Shown here: positions 24,850 to 35,886 of the stretch, piece after piece
Layout: each line of letters starts with the position of its first letter
How positions within the stretch are numbered: the first letter of the stretch is position 1
Assembly (NCBI RefSeq): GCF_010501095.1
Contig: NZ_QVMP01000011.1
Location: forward strand, 66,557 to 130,556
Direction of reading: 5' to 3'
Origin: Dysgonomonas sp. 520
GTDB taxonomy: Bacteria > Bacteroidota > Bacteroidia > Bacteroidales > Dysgonomonadaceae
Length of the DNA stretch: 64,000 nucleotides
Made by a program: the position numbers and the translations under genes
The notes under the pieces: generated by a model
What the model saw: only the letters and a program-made list of their open reading frames with translations
Databases searched by the model: none
What the model was told of the DNA's origin: nothing

Positions 24850-27441
24850 ATGAAAAAAGTTTCTCTATGTATTGTGTTATTACTATCATTTTCATTCAAC
24901 TCCTATGCCTCAAATCCATTTAAAAAATTAGTTGAAGAAGCTGTTGAAAAAGCAAAAAATGATAGTACATCAACTCCTAAAAAGAAATATGAGGATATAA
25001 TAAAAGACTCTAAAACAAAGAAGGGTCTATTTACCACTCATTTTTCGAAAGAAAATAAGCTATATCTCGAATTCAACGATTCGGCTCTAGAACATACATA
25101 TCTACTTTCGAACCGAATTGCATCAACCAGCAATACACACGATTTTGTGGCAGGTCAAATGGCTACCCGGCCTATGGTAATACGTTTTTCGAAAGACCAG
25201 AAAAATGTATACCTGCATAAAGTGCAAACAGACAGCGAAGTAGAAAAAGGGTCTTCAATAGAATCTTCTTTCGAAAAGAACTTTTTCGATCCGGTTATCA
25301 AAGGTTTTCCTATTGTTTCCGAAAACGGAGAAAACATTGTTATTGATGTCACATCATTTTTTGGTGACAATGAGAAGTGTATCAGTCCCATAAAGCCGGA
25401 CAGCCCTCTTGCCAAACTACTTGGAGGCTCTTCAAACCTGAAAGGGACATTTGTTTCGGATGCCTCAAGCGTGCAGGAAGTAAAAACATTTGTAAAAAAC
25501 ATTGAGATACGCAGTATGCTGACATTCACCACTACTCCACTCAATGAGCCTTATACTGTGGTTATGAACCGCTCGATTATTCTTCTACCCGATACGTTGA
25601 TGAACAAACGCTTACAAGACAATCGGGTTGGATTTTTCAGCTCCGACAGAAGTTTATATACAACCAAACAAGATAAAGTTGTGCCATACACCTTTATTCA
25701 TAAGTGGAATTTGCAACCCAAACCCGAAGATAAAGACGCATATTTCAGAGGTGAACTGGTTGAACCTGTAAAACCAATTGTTTTCTATGTAGACAGCGCA
25801 TTCCCCGAAAAATGGAGAGTGGCAGTAAAACAAGGAATTGAAGACTGGAACATGGCTTTCGAAGTTGCCGGATTCAAGAACGCCATAAAGGCAGTCGATT
25901 ATCCGAAGAATGACCCTGATTTCGATCCTGACGACATGCGGTACAGTTGTGTAAAATATGCAACCACGCGCACAGCTAATGCAATGGGTCCAAGCCACAT
26001 AGACCCCAGATCGGGAGAAATACTTACAGCAGACGTCATCTGGTATCACAACATCTTATCGCTGCTACACAACTGGCGATTTGTTCAAACAGCTTCTGTC
26101 GATCCTCGTGTTCGCAAAAGTGTGTTTGACGATGATGTAATGCAAGAATCGATGCGCTATGTATCATCTCACGAGATAGGGCATACAATCGGGCTAATGC
26201 ACAATATGGGAGCAAGTTACTCTTATCCGGTCGATTCACTGCGCAGTCCGTCTTTTACTCAACAATATGGCACAACGCCAAGTATAATGGACTATGCACG
26301 TAACAACTTCATAGCTCAACCCGGAGATATGGAAAAAGGAGTAAAACTAACACCGCCAATATTAGGTGTTTACGATATTTTTGCTATCAATTGGGGATAC
26401 AGGCTAATCCCGAATGCAGAAACTCCCGAAGATGAAAAACCAATCCTTACATCGTGGATTGAAGAAAAGAAAAATGACCCGATGTATGAATTTGGTGCAC
26501 AACAATTTTTCGGAACCATCGACCCTACCGACCAAACAGAAGACTTAGGTAATGATCACATCAAAGCAGGCGATTTGGCTATCAGCAACCTGAAAATCGT
26601 GATGCAAAATCTGGAAGACTGGACGATGGAAAGAGGTGAACGTTTCGACAATGTAGAAAGCACATACCAGCAGGTTGTCCGTCAATACGGACGACATCTC
26701 CGCCACGTACTTCCATACATAGGAGGTGTGAACTTCAAAGAAATCAGACAAGGTGATTCCGACGCCGATGCTGCGAAAAAATATTTTGACAAGAAGGAAC
26801 AAAAAAGAGCTATAATCTGGCTTGTTGATCAGGCAAGAACCTACAACGACTGGCTGACTCCACCTAACCTGGCAATGAAAATCGGTATAGACCTGAATGC
26901 CAACGATAAGTTACAAAACGCAGTAGTTGGCGGATTGTTCAACACCGGAGTTCTCTATCGCATCACCGAAAGTGAAAAAATTGATCCTGAAAACAACTAT
27001 TCTCTCAATGAATATGTGAACGATGTTGTTGCCGAAATATTTAAGCCGACACATAACAATAAAGCATTAAGTTCGGCAGATATCAATCTTCAAACTTCTG
27101 CCATAACTTATATGATAAACGGAAGCGGATTAAAACAACCGGAAAAGAAAGCATCTTCTATTTTAGGAGCTTACGAAGAATTCGTCTTAGCGATGGACGA
27201 ACCAACACTTCCTTGCAATCATTCGGCATTGGAGCACAGTGATCATGACGGACATTCTTTTCTGAGAATCAACTTCGGACTGTCTACATTGCCCGCAATG
27301 TCATTAAATCCATTAATGACCAGTCAATTGAAGAATGTATTGAACCTATATAAGAAAAAAAGGTCGTCAGTTTCTGATGCAACAACAAAGAACTACTATG
27401 AGTATCAGATTCTTAAACTCGAAAAACTGTTTAAAGATTAA
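24850..27441 (+). CDS. secreted zinc-dependent metalloprotease (DUF4953/DUF5117-type)
   Basis: An 863-residue protein; ATG at 24850 gives signal peptide MKKVSLCIVLLLSFSFNSYA (a TTG at 24844 is less likely). The N-terminal 300 residues match the DUF5118/DUF5117 type region (LYLEFNDSALEHTYLLSNRI, NRSIILLPDT). The metzincin site HEIGHTIGLMHN supplies zinc ligands His441, His445 and His451 with catalytic Glu442, and SIMDYARNN is the Met-turn. The rest fits DUF4953. Bacteroidetes members are large periplasmic or surface peptidases, often next to SusCD genes. It is the first gene of a six-gene operon. Substrate unknown. Confidence 0.9.
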   Translation: MKKVSLCIVLLLSFSFNSYASNPFKKLVEEAVEKAKNDSTSTPKKKYEDIIKDSKTKKGLFTTHFSKENKLYLEFNDSALEHTYLLSNRIASTSNTHDFVAGQMATRPMVIRFSKDQKNVYLHKVQTDSEVEKGSSIESSFEKNFFDPVIKGFPIVSENGENIVIDVTSFFGDNEKCISPIKPDSPLAKLLGGSSNLKGTFVSDASSVQEVKTFVKNIEIRSMLTFTTTPLNEPYTVVMNRSIILLPDTLMNKRLQDNRVGFFSSDRSLYTTKQDKVVPYTFIHKWNLQPKPEDKDAYFRGELVEPVKPIVFYVDSAFPEKWRVAVKQGIEDWNMAFEVAGFKNAIKAVDYPKNDPDFDPDDMRYSCVKYATTRTANAMGPSHIDPRSGEILTADVIWYHNILSLLHNWRFVQTASVDPRVRKSVFDDDVMQESMRYVSSHEIGHTIGLMHNMGASYSYPVDSLRSPSFTQQYGTTPSIMDYARNNFIAQPGDMEKGVKLTPPILGVYDIFAINWGYRLIPNAETPEDEKPILTSWIEEKKNDPMYEFGAQQFFGTIDPTDQTEDLGNDHIKAGDLAISNLKIVMQNLEDWTMERGERFDNVESTYQQVVRQYGRHLRHVLPYIGGVNFKEIRQGDSDADAAKKYFDKKEQKRAIIWLVDQARTYNDWLTPPNLAMKIGIDLNANDKLQNAVVGGLFNTGVLYRITESEKIDPENNYSLNEYVNDVVAEIFKPTHNNKALSSADINLQTSAITYMINGSGLKQPEKKASSILGAYEEFVLAMDEPTLPCNHSALEHSDHDGHSFLRINFGLSTLPAMSLNPLMTSQLKNVLNLYKKKRSSVSDATTKNYYEYQILKLEKLFKD

Positions 27442-27503
27442 GAGAAAGTTATAATCTTTAAATTATAACATATAAATTACATCAATTACAAAATATATTG
27501 CTA

Positions 27504-30500
27504 ATGAAAAAATTGATATACACTTTCATACTATTCCTCTTTTCGGTGGGTTTAGTAGCACAGAATGTTTCAATAAAAGGGAAGATTTCTGATACACGAG
27601 GCGAACCCATCATCGGAGCAAGTATAAAGCTACTGGACGGCAAGATGATAGCTGTTACCGATATTGACGGACTTTTTAAAGCTGACGTTCCTAGCAAACC
27701 CGATCTTATATTAACGGTTTCATACATGGGATATCAATCTCAGAATGTGAAAGTAGCAGGAAAAACGGAGCTCAATATCGTACTGAAAGAAGACGCTCAG
27801 AAACTGGATGAGATAGTGGTTATCGGTTACGGAACACAAAAGCGTTCATCCCTTACCAGTTCTATCGAAACTATAAATAGTGACGACCTTCTGAAAGTTC
27901 CTATCACAAATATTGATCAGGCTCTTGCCGGACAAGTTGCAGGAATGAATGCCATGTCAATGAGTGGCGATCCAAGTTCGGGACGCGAGGCAAATATAAG
28001 CATCCGGGGAATATCAAAAGATCCTTTACTCGTGATTGATGGTGTACCTCGTTTCGGAACAGATACTTCCAACAGCGAAACCCGATTATCGGACTTGAAT
28101 CCGGACGACATAGAAAGTATCTCCATCCTTAAAGATGCCGCTGCCTCCGCCGTATATGGAGCCAGAGCTGCCAATGGAGTTGTACTTGTAACAACTAAAC
28201 GAGGGAAAGGCAACAAAAAAGTAAAATTAAACTACAGGGGTCAGTTCAACCTGCAAAAAGCGACTAAACTCCCTGAATTTCTGAATGCTTACGAATTTGC
28301 CAAGCTTTTTAACAGAGCAGTTGAAAATTCGCCTGATGCAACTTATACACCTTATACAGATGAACAATTGGAAATGATCCAAACTCATTCCAATCCGAAC
28401 GTGTATGGAGACAATAATTTGATGGATTATCTGAAAGATTATGGTTATTCAACCACCCACACCCTTTCGGCAACAGGAGGTGGAGAAGATATTACATACT
28501 ATATTTCGGGAGGTTACGTAAACACTCGGGGTTTATATAGCGGGATAGGACGAGACAGGTACAATTATTCAATGAAGTTGGATGCCAAATTGATGAAAGG
28601 GTTGACATTGTCGGTAGACATGATGGGTACACGATCTGAATATAAGTATACAACTTCCGGAGCCTTAGATGCTGCATATAATTTCAGGCCAACACAGACA
28701 TTACAGTTCACCGACGGGCATCTGGCCAGTATCAACAGTTCCAATCCTCTTATAGGAATAAAAGGGTTGGGAGGATACACAAAAAACAAAGGAAACCTTA
28801 ACACCTTATCAGCTAATCTTAAATATGATTTCTCGGGCATAAAAGGGCTTTCCACATATCTAAGAGCAACTTTTGACACCAATAACAGCATAATCAAAAC
28901 GCAAAAGAATCCGGTTGCCCTCTACACATACGATGAGAAAACAGGAGAAATAAGTGTGGATGAAAAAACGATATACCCCGACGCAACCGGTACACTGACT
29001 GAAAGAGATCAGAATCTTGACAACAGGTTGCTGGAAGCCGGTATCAATTACAATAACACATTTGCAGCCAAACACAATGTATCGGGCATGTTGGTTGCAA
29101 ACTATCAGGAAACTAAGTCCAGATATTTCAGTGGAATAAATGAAAACATGACCAGTTCATATCCTGAAATTATCGGAACCAATATTTCCGGAAAACTGAA
29201 CGGAGATGAATTTTACACTGAAAGAGCTTCGTTAATAGGCCGTTTTACTTATGGATATGATTACCGATATTTTTTCGAAGCTAATTTCAGGGTGGATGGA
29301 TCTACTAAATTTCACCCTGACAATAGGTGGGGATTCTTCCCTTCGGCCTCGGCTTCTTGGATATTATCGAATGAGAAATTCTTTAAAGATTGGAAACAAG
29401 ACGCTATTTCAAACATCAAATTCAGAGGATCAGCAGGGCTTCTCGGCGATGATGGGTTAGTAAATGAGTATTCATATCTAATGGGGTATATAGCTACTTC
29501 CAACGATGGTTATAATATAGGGGGCAAGTATAATCAGGGAATTATCATGGCCGTGCAAGAACTTCCCAACATAGAAACTCAATGGGCAAAAAGAGAAGAT
29601 TATAACATAGCTGCCGATCTTGGTTTTTGGGATAATAGATTTGGATTAACGTATGAGTACTATTGGAGGTATGAAACTAATATGTTACAGCCGGTTTCAT
29701 CCTACAATTACCCGCCATCGTCAGGTATTGGAGGCAGGCTTCCATATCAGAACTTTGGAAAAATGAAAGTCTGGGGGTGGGACTTGACATTTAGCCACAA
29801 GAATGCCATAGATAAAGTGAAATATAATATTGATCTGACTTTATCCAAATTTACGGATAAATGGCTGGATTACGGGAACGAATCTAACCAACTCGAAAAT
29901 CTCAGAAGAAAAGGCAAAGGCCGTTTTATGACTTGGGTATATGAAGCCGAAGGGCTGTTCCAATCGTGGGAAGAAATAGAAAATCTGGATTATGACCAAG
30001 ACGGAAAAGGGAATACAACCCTGGCTCCGGGCGATATCAGATACAAAAACCAGAATCCGGACGAAGACAAGGTTATAGATGAGAAAGATCAGATAGCCGT
30101 GAAAAGCTCTAATTATCCCGACTTATCAATTGGGTTGAAATTGGGTGTTAATTACAAAGGATTCTTTATGAATGCACTGTTTCATGGTGTTACGGGATAT
30201 AAAAAATATATCAATGATATCTATACTCTCGAAAGCAACAGCTTGCAACGTTTCCAAAAATATCATCTGGAGGAAACATGGACAGAAGATAACCCAAATG
30301 CAAAATATCCCAGGATAAAATTTGCGCCCACAACCGATAACAATCGGAAAGCATCGACTCTGTGGATAAGAGAATGTGACTTCTTGCGCCTCAAATCTCT
30401 ATCTATCGGTTATGCAATGCCCACTCATATAGTAAAAAAACTGCGTCTCAGTTCCCTGAGTATATCCTTGCAAGGAAGCAATTTATTTACCATATCGTCA

Positions 30501-30581
30501 CTAAAAGATATGGACCCCGAATCGCAACGAGGATATCCCATTCAACGGAGCTATGGAGCTAGTCTAAGTATCGGTTTTTAA
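27504..30581 (+). CDS. susC: SusC/RagA family TonB-dependent transporter (protease operon)
   Basis: A 1025-residue SusC/RagA protein; ATG at 27504 is preferred to the TTG at 27498. It shows signal peptide (to GLVAQ), the carboxypeptidase-regulatory-like domain (SIKGKISDTRGEPIIGASI), TonB-box region LDEIVVIGYGTQKRSSLTSS, plug motif DIESISILKDAAASAVYGARAANGVVLVTTKRG and a C-terminal barrel strand ending SYGASLSIGF. It is 62 bp after the metalloprotease gene. With two metalloproteases and no glycosidase in the operon, the imported substrate is more likely peptide than sugar, as for RagAB; that is inference. Confidence 0.95.
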   Translation: MKKLIYTFILFLFSVGLVAQNVSIKGKISDTRGEPIIGASIKLLDGKMIAVTDIDGLFKADVPSKPDLILTVSYMGYQSQNVKVAGKTELNIVLKEDAQKLDEIVVIGYGTQKRSSLTSSIETINSDDLLKVPITNIDQALAGQVAGMNAMSMSGDPSSGREANISIRGISKDPLLVIDGVPRFGTDTSNSETRLSDLNPDDIESISILKDAAASAVYGARAANGVVLVTTKRGKGNKKVKLNYRGQFNLQKATKLPEFLNAYEFAKLFNRAVENSPDATYTPYTDEQLEMIQTHSNPNVYGDNNLMDYLKDYGYSTTHTLSATGGGEDITYYISGGYVNTRGLYSGIGRDRYNYSMKLDAKLMKGLTLSVDMMGTRSEYKYTTSGALDAAYNFRPTQTLQFTDGHLASINSSNPLIGIKGLGGYTKNKGNLNTLSANLKYDFSGIKGLSTYLRATFDTNNSIIKTQKNPVALYTYDEKTGEISVDEKTIYPDATGTLTERDQNLDNRLLEAGINYNNTFAAKHNVSGMLVANYQETKSRYFSGINENMTSSYPEIIGTNISGKLNGDEFYTERASLIGRFTYGYDYRYFFEANFRVDGSTKFHPDNRWGFFPSASASWILSNEKFFKDWKQDAISNIKFRGSAGLLGDDGLVNEYSYLMGYIATSNDGYNIGGKYNQGIIMAVQELPNIETQWAKREDYNIAADLGFWDNRFGLTYEYYWRYETNMLQPVSSYNYPPSSGIGGRLPYQNFGKMKVWGWDLTFSHKNAIDKVKYNIDLTLSKFTDKWLDYGNESNQLENLRRKGKGRFMTWVYEAEGLFQSWEEIENLDYDQDGKGNTTLAPGDIRYKNQNPDEDKVIDEKDQIAVKSSNYPDLSIGLKLGVNYKGFFMNALFHGVTGYKKYINDIYTLESNSLQRFQKYHLEETWTEDNPNAKYPRIKFAPTTDNNRKASTLWIRECDFLRLKSLSIGYAMPTHIVKKLRLSSLSISLQGSNLFTISSLKDMDPESQRGYPIQRSYGASLSIGF

Positions 30582-30606
30582 GGTATAACAGAAAAGAAAT
30601 TTCATT

Positions 30607-32364
30607 ATGAAAATAAAAAAATATATCGCAACATTCGTCCTGTTTGCAGGCTTATTGACAACTACATCGTGTGATGATCTTTTTCGGGATAGTCCCATTA
30701 ATAAACTACCCGAAAACATGATCTGGGAAGATCCAAAACTGTTGGACGGATATGTCTTGCCTTGGTATAGGAAAATGAATAACGGTTTTAGCGTATACAT
30801 GCCAACCAATACTTTACTACATGGTATCAGCAGGGAGTTTTTGCCTTGGTTTGGCGACCAGATAACTGTGAGTAAGAGCGATTGGTATAATACTTCCTAT
30901 GGAGGTATATTGCAGTGCGACCCCAAAAACATAAGGATAAAAGGGCTTTCTCTTTGGACCACTTATTACGAGCAGATCAGATCTATAAATCTTCTTTTCG
31001 AGAATCAGGGAAAAATTCCTGAAGGGACTCATAAAGATCGAATTCTGGGAGAAGCTCACTTTTTCAGAGCATATTATTACTATATGCTATTGCGTCAATT
31101 CGGAGGGCCTATCTTATTGAAAGAAGTGTATGACCCACTAAAAAACCCACAGAAATACCCAAGAGCTTCTTACGAAGAAATGGTGGAATTTATAACACAA
31201 GAGGCAATTCTGGCTGAATCTTATCTTCCCGATACGTATGGTTCGGAAGATATAGGACGGGCAACCAAAGGCGCAGCAATTATGCTGAGAGCCAAAACGT
31301 ACTTTTGGGTGGCAGGCGACCACTTCCAAAATCAGGAAAAAGACTATTTAGGTTTTCCTGATAATAGATCAGAAGCTATGCTTATTAGTGCAAAAGAGGC
31401 TTATGACGAATTGATGAAACTTCCGTATGATTTAGTGCAAATAGATGGTGATTCACAAGAACAGATTAAGGAAGGATACAGGCAGATTTTTCTTACAAAA
31501 AATTCTATCGAATCTATCTGGGAAGTTCAACATTCCGATAATGGCGATTATTCATCAGGATTCGGACATAAACTGGACAGGGAAGCCTCTTCTTCTTATT
31601 ATGGAGGAACAACCGCTGCATACACTCCCACACAAAACCATGTGGATGAATATGGAATGCAGGAAGGCAAAACTTACGATCCCAGCAATCCGTATGAAAA
31701 CAGAGACTATCGTTTCTATGCCAATATTCTGTACGATGGCTGTGTTTATAATAATCACACAATGGAAATCCATTATACAAAGGTAGATGGCAAAGAAGTA
31801 GCCGGTGCAGACCTAACTCCGTATGGTGCGTCTGAAAGTGCTGCTGTTACAAAAACAGGATATTATATGGGGAAATTTGTCAAAGAAGGAGAAAAAATAA
31901 ATTCCGACCCAACCTATGCCAGTAGCCAGAATTACATAATCTGGCGATTTGCAGAAGTATTGCTCGACTATGCCGAAATAGACTTTAAACAAGGACGAAC
32001 AGGCGATGCACTGGAGAAAGTTAACCGGATACGCCGACGGGCACATATGCACGAGTTAACGAGCATCACATGGGAAGCTATTATGAACGAACGTCGGGTA
32101 GAAATGGCTTTCGAAGAAACTACTTATTGGGACTTCTATCGTTACAATATTGCTTTTGATAAGATGAACGGTAAAACTAATCCTCTGAAAGCAATGAAGA
32201 TTGTGAAAGAAGAAGGAAAACCAACCACCTATACCATATCTAATATAAACAGATTCCCATCAAGAGTCAGATATTTTGAAGATAGGCAATATTATTACCC
32301 AATAGCATGGGATGATAAGAAATATCATGGTGTAGAACAAAATCCGGACTGGACAGAAGGTTAA
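30607..32364 (+). CDS. susD: SusD/RagB family lipoprotein (protease operon)
   Basis: A 585-residue SusD/RagB partner of the preceding SusC, 25 bp apart. Lipobox LTTTSC at residues 17-22, mature N-terminus CDDLFRD. Motifs include ILGEAHFFRAYYYYMLLRQFGGPIL, the TKGAAIMLRAKTYFWVAGDH helix, IIWRFAEVLLDYAEIDFKQG and MNERRVEMAFEETTYWDFYRYN, all diagnostic of the fold. It should be the surface lid and binding protein of the transporter. It is longer than the alginate-locus SusD, with insertions around residues 300-380. Confidence 0.95.
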   Translation: MKIKKYIATFVLFAGLLTTTSCDDLFRDSPINKLPENMIWEDPKLLDGYVLPWYRKMNNGFSVYMPTNTLLHGISREFLPWFGDQITVSKSDWYNTSYGGILQCDPKNIRIKGLSLWTTYYEQIRSINLLFENQGKIPEGTHKDRILGEAHFFRAYYYYMLLRQFGGPILLKEVYDPLKNPQKYPRASYEEMVEFITQEAILAESYLPDTYGSEDIGRATKGAAIMLRAKTYFWVAGDHFQNQEKDYLGFPDNRSEAMLISAKEAYDELMKLPYDLVQIDGDSQEQIKEGYRQIFLTKNSIESIWEVQHSDNGDYSSGFGHKLDREASSSYYGGTTAAYTPTQNHVDEYGMQEGKTYDPSNPYENRDYRFYANILYDGCVYNNHTMEIHYTKVDGKEVAGADLTPYGASESAAVTKTGYYMGKFVKEGEKINSDPTYASSQNYIIWRFAEVLLDYAEIDFKQGRTGDALEKVNRIRRRAHMHELTSITWEAIMNERRVEMAFEETTYWDFYRYNIAFDKMNGKTNPLKAMKIVKEEGKPTTYTISNINRFPSRVRYFEDRQYYYPIAWDDKKYHGVEQNPDWTEG

Positions 32365-32411
32365 AAAAAGATATAAGTAAATTTATTAACAACATTAAAA
32401 AAAGATTGAAT

Positions 32412-33311
32412 ATGAAAAAAAAGATTTTTACCATTGCAATGATGTGTTTTGGATTTGTAAGTTACTCCAATGCACAAGAATATAATTTATTCGATCCTGC
32501 CGATGTGGATGCTGATGGCTGGATATGGTTCGATACTCAAGCCAAAATTGACAAATATATTGGTCTGGCTGATAATGAGAATATGCAATATGACGAATCG
32601 GGAAAACTTATCCAGTTAGTTTGTGCCGATTTTGATCCTTATGCCGATTCTGAAGCCTCTCCTACAGTTATTGGTGCAGGAACAGAGGGCGACCTTGGTG
32701 GTACTGATGCTAAAACAGGAGCAATAAAAGTAGCACCCGCTTCGGCTTCAATGACTGCTAACGGCGGTGGTTTCGCTATAAAAATGCCTTCATGTACATC
32801 GTTTAACATTATGCTTTCTGCCGATAGTAAAGTATATGCACGTTTGTTAGGAGCTGAAGCTGCAAATAAAAGATTTACCGACTACACAGTAGTTTCGGCA
32901 AAATACTCTACTGTATTTGCACCACTAATGTCAGCTGGTCAAAAAACTTGGACCGATATGCATAAATTAAACAGTGGAAACGAACCTTACTTTGATTATG
33001 AATCTGCCACCACGATGTATGCTTATTATCAAAATCTTACAAAGAATGATATTTTCATCCACGGAATGAAGATAATGACTTCAACTCCAAATTCAGGCAT
33101 CGGAAATGTTGAAAATGGTTCATTCAAGTTCGACGGAAAAACTATTTCTTTAGACGGAATGGCAAACATATCTGTTTACAATCTGCAAGGTGCTACTGAA
33201 AAATCTGTTTATGCAAACAGTTTGGATGTAAGCAACTTGGCAAAAGGAGTTTATGTAGTTAAAGCTGCAAACGGCGAAAAAGCATATACTCAAAAAATAA
33301 TAATTAAATAA
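32412..33311 (+). CDS. secreted T9SS protein of unknown function
   Basis: A 299-residue protein; ATG at 32412 follows a TTG at 32406 that I reject. Signal peptide to SNAQ, a body with no recognised domain (YNLFDPADVDADGWIWFDTQAKIDKYIG, CADFDPYADSEASPTVIG, FNIMLSADSKVYARLLG), and a clear T9SS type A sorting domain at the end (ISVYNLQGATEK, DVSNLAKGVYVVKA). It sits in the SusE/F position but is not a lipoprotein, so it would be T9SS-exported and surface-attached or released. A ligand-binding role for the SusCD pair is inferred from position. Confidence 0.75.
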   Translation: MKKKIFTIAMMCFGFVSYSNAQEYNLFDPADVDADGWIWFDTQAKIDKYIGLADNENMQYDESGKLIQLVCADFDPYADSEASPTVIGAGTEGDLGGTDAKTGAIKVAPASASMTANGGGFAIKMPSCTSFNIMLSADSKVYARLLGAEAANKRFTDYTVVSAKYSTVFAPLMSAGQKTWTDMHKLNSGNEPYFDYESATTMYAYYQNLTKNDIFIHGMKIMTSTPNSGIGNVENGSFKFDGKTISLDGMANISVYNLQGATEKSVYANSLDVSNLAKGVYVVKAANGEKAYTQKIIIK

Positions 33312-33323
33312 AAATATAATTGC

Positions 33324-35855
33324 ATGAGATACATTACACTATTTGTCATTTTAACATCGTTCGTCTTCTCATCGCAGGCTCAGCAAAATAAAGGAGAACT
33401 GGCAAACCTTGTATGCTTTGTCCGTTTTGCAGATGAAGATGAATCTATTTTTGATCAGACAATAACTCATTACGAGCAATTGTTTAATAACGAGGAGACC
33501 ACTTCTGCATCGGTGTACAATTATTTCTGGCAAGCGTCGTACGGACAATTGAAATGGAAAAGTGTAATGTATCCCCTTGCAAATAATACGACGATAGTTT
33601 CGTATAAAGCTCAAAAGTCCAGAAATTATTACTTGCATAAAACCAGTATCAACCCGGAAGGTTATGACGAAAATAATGCTACCGATGCTTTATCGAGAGA
33701 ACAGAATCTGGTGAAAGAAATCACAGATTACATGGAAACTATAATTCCATCCACCGAAAACCTTGACAAAAATAACGATGGGGTGATTGACAACATCACA
33801 CTCATCATCAGCGGGAACTCAGAAATCAGCAACAGATATATGATGTGGCCTCACAGGTCTACATTGTATATAATACAAGGTAGTATTCATGAGAAAAGAG
33901 TGAATGAATATATCCTCTTATTTGCCGACGGAAATGGTTGGAGCAACCTCTCTCCCACTCCCCTCAATGCAGGAGTTTTGTGTCACGAGATGTCGCATAC
34001 TTTGGGTACGCGAGACTTATATCATAATCAGAAAGGCCTGAGCCCGATAGGAACATGGGACTTGATGTCTGACAATTTGCAGACACCACAGGGAATGAGT
34101 GCCTATACCAAGTATAAATACTGCAAATGGATAGACGAAATTCCCGAAATATCCACTCCCGGTACATACACATTAAATCCTGTTGGAGGGAACTCAAAAG
34201 AAAACATAGCATACAAAATAAAACCCACAGGATCAAGCGAGTATTTTGTTTTGGAATACCGCAAAAAAGATGGCCCTTTCGAGAGTGGCATTCCATCTTC
34301 CGGACTATTAGTATATCGAATCAACCCCAATTTCACAGGCAATGAGAATTACGATGGAATAAGCAAATTTGACGAACAATATCTTTTCCGTAAAAATGGT
34401 ACAACAACCTCCGACGGAAACATTTCACAAGCAGCTTTTAGCCAGGAAAGTGGACGTGTCGCATTCGGAGGATCGGCCAGCGAGAAACCATTTTATACAG
34501 ATGGGCGCGAGGCTCAGTTTGCAATCAGCAATGTTTCATCTTGCGGAGAAACAATATCTTTCGACTTGTTGCCGTTTTCCACTCAGATACACCCGTCATT
34601 AACCACTATTTCATTGAATGGAAACCAAGGTAGCAGCACATCTTTCCAAATAGAAGCAGTGAATACAGACTGGCAAGTAAAATCGAAACCAGATTGGCTG
34701 GAAGTTTCTCCACTCAGCGGAAATGCAGGTAGCTCCACATTAACCGTTACCACAAATAGCCGGAACAACCAAGCTGCTATTCGAGATGGTAAACTGATAA
34801 TCGAAAGCACATCAAACAATGCTATATTTGCAACAATTGACATATTCCAAAAGTCTGACATCATTCAACCACCTCACGGACTGACTGCTGAAGAAACGGA
34901 CAACAAAATAGCCCTGACTTGGAAAAAGCCGTTAGAGGGAACTCCGACTTTAACTGAAGACTTCGAAAACATTGCGAATAAAGGCTTATGGACATTCAAA
35001 ACTGAAAACAACGTTGGTTGGGTATGGCAAGAGAGTGAGAAATACAAACTGCCTTACGAAGGAAAATTCTCGGCACGACTCAACTCCGAAATGCAAGACC
35101 GTCATCAAGATGAATGGCTGATATCTCCTGCCTTTGCCAATGGATCTACATTGATATTCTATTCAAACTCTATCGCTCCCGGAAAAACGAACGCTCATAA
35201 TTTTTATTATGTAAAAGTTAGTAAAGACGGTGGTAATAGTTGGGAGAATGTATATGATTTGAAAACTCAAAGTTCAACAACAAATAAATATGAACGCATT
35301 GTTGTTGACCTATCTGCACATCAATCGGATAATATGAAAATAGCGTTCCATGCTTATGACGACAACAACGAAGGACTTTCGTATTGGTGGCATGTCGATA
35401 ATATTGCCATCTATCCTACCCCTAGTTCATCAATAGTCAAAGGATATCACATATATAGAAATGGTGAGAAGATAGGTTCTTCGCAAGAACTATTGTTCAC
35501 GGACGAAAGTCCATTAAACGGTGAAAATATTTATGCAGTGAAAGCAGTTGGAGATTTTGGAGAAACTCCTCTCTCCGATAGCGTAACTATAGAATATGAC
35601 CTATCTGGAATTGGACAAACAGATGCTGACGAAATAAAGATATCCATATCTGACTCTCATATAAATATCTTAAGTAGTGAAGGTGATATTCAAAACATCT
35701 CATTGTATAATCTCAACGGAAATATGCTGTATGAGAATAAAAACGCAAGTACATCTTACGACATATCAACCAGTATTCTCTCGAAAGGTGTTTACATTAT
35801 AAGATTGTTTAGAGAAAGCAAATCGCCACAATCATATAAAATATTGATAAAATAA
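33324..35855 (+). CDS. T9SS-exported M6-type metalloprotease with BACON, FN3 and adhesin-like domains
   Basis: An 843-residue multi-domain protease. The M6 (immune inhibitor A-like) catalytic domain spans about 20-415, with the zinc site HEMSHTLGTRDLYH (His221, Glu222, His225, Asp231) and a GTWDLM Met-turn near 248. A BACON-like domain (about 420-515, TDWQVKSKPDWLEVSPLSG) follows, then a FN3 segment (HGLTAEETDNKIALTWKKP), a cleaved-adhesin/choice-of-anchor-J domain (about 545-700, DEWLISPAF, WWHVDNIAIYP), a second FN3 end and a T9SS sorting domain (ISLYNLNG, KGVYIIRLF). It is secreted and probably acts on proteins or glycoproteins outside the cell, feeding the SusCD pair of the same operon. 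Confidence 0.88.
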   Translation: MRYITLFVILTSFVFSSQAQQNKGELANLVCFVRFADEDESIFDQTITHYEQLFNNEETTSASVYNYFWQASYGQLKWKSVMYPLANNTTIVSYKAQKSRNYYLHKTSINPEGYDENNATDALSREQNLVKEITDYMETIIPSTENLDKNNDGVIDNITLIISGNSEISNRYMMWPHRSTLYIIQGSIHEKRVNEYILLFADGNGWSNLSPTPLNAGVLCHEMSHTLGTRDLYHNQKGLSPIGTWDLMSDNLQTPQGMSAYTKYKYCKWIDEIPEISTPGTYTLNPVGGNSKENIAYKIKPTGSSEYFVLEYRKKDGPFESGIPSSGLLVYRINPNFTGNENYDGISKFDEQYLFRKNGTTTSDGNISQAAFSQESGRVAFGGSASEKPFYTDGREAQFAISNVSSCGETISFDLLPFSTQIHPSLTTISLNGNQGSSTSFQIEAVNTDWQVKSKPDWLEVSPLSGNAGSSTLTVTTNSRNNQAAIRDGKLIIESTSNNAIFATIDIFQKSDIIQPPHGLTAEETDNKIALTWKKPLEGTPTLTEDFENIANKGLWTFKTENNVGWVWQESEKYKLPYEGKFSARLNSEMQDRHQDEWLISPAFANGSTLIFYSNSIAPGKTNAHNFYYVKVSKDGGNSWENVYDLKTQSSTTNKYERIVVDLSAHQSDNMKIAFHAYDDNNEGLSYWWHVDNIAIYPTPSSSIVKGYHIYRNGEKIGSSQELLFTDESPLNGENIYAVKAVGDFGETPLSDSVTIEYDLSGIGQTDADEIKISISDSHINILSSEGDIQNISLYNLNGNMLYENKNASTSYDISTSILSKGVYIIRLFRESKSPQSYKILIK

Positions 35856-35886
35856 TACTCTATATACTCATTAAAAATTTCAAATT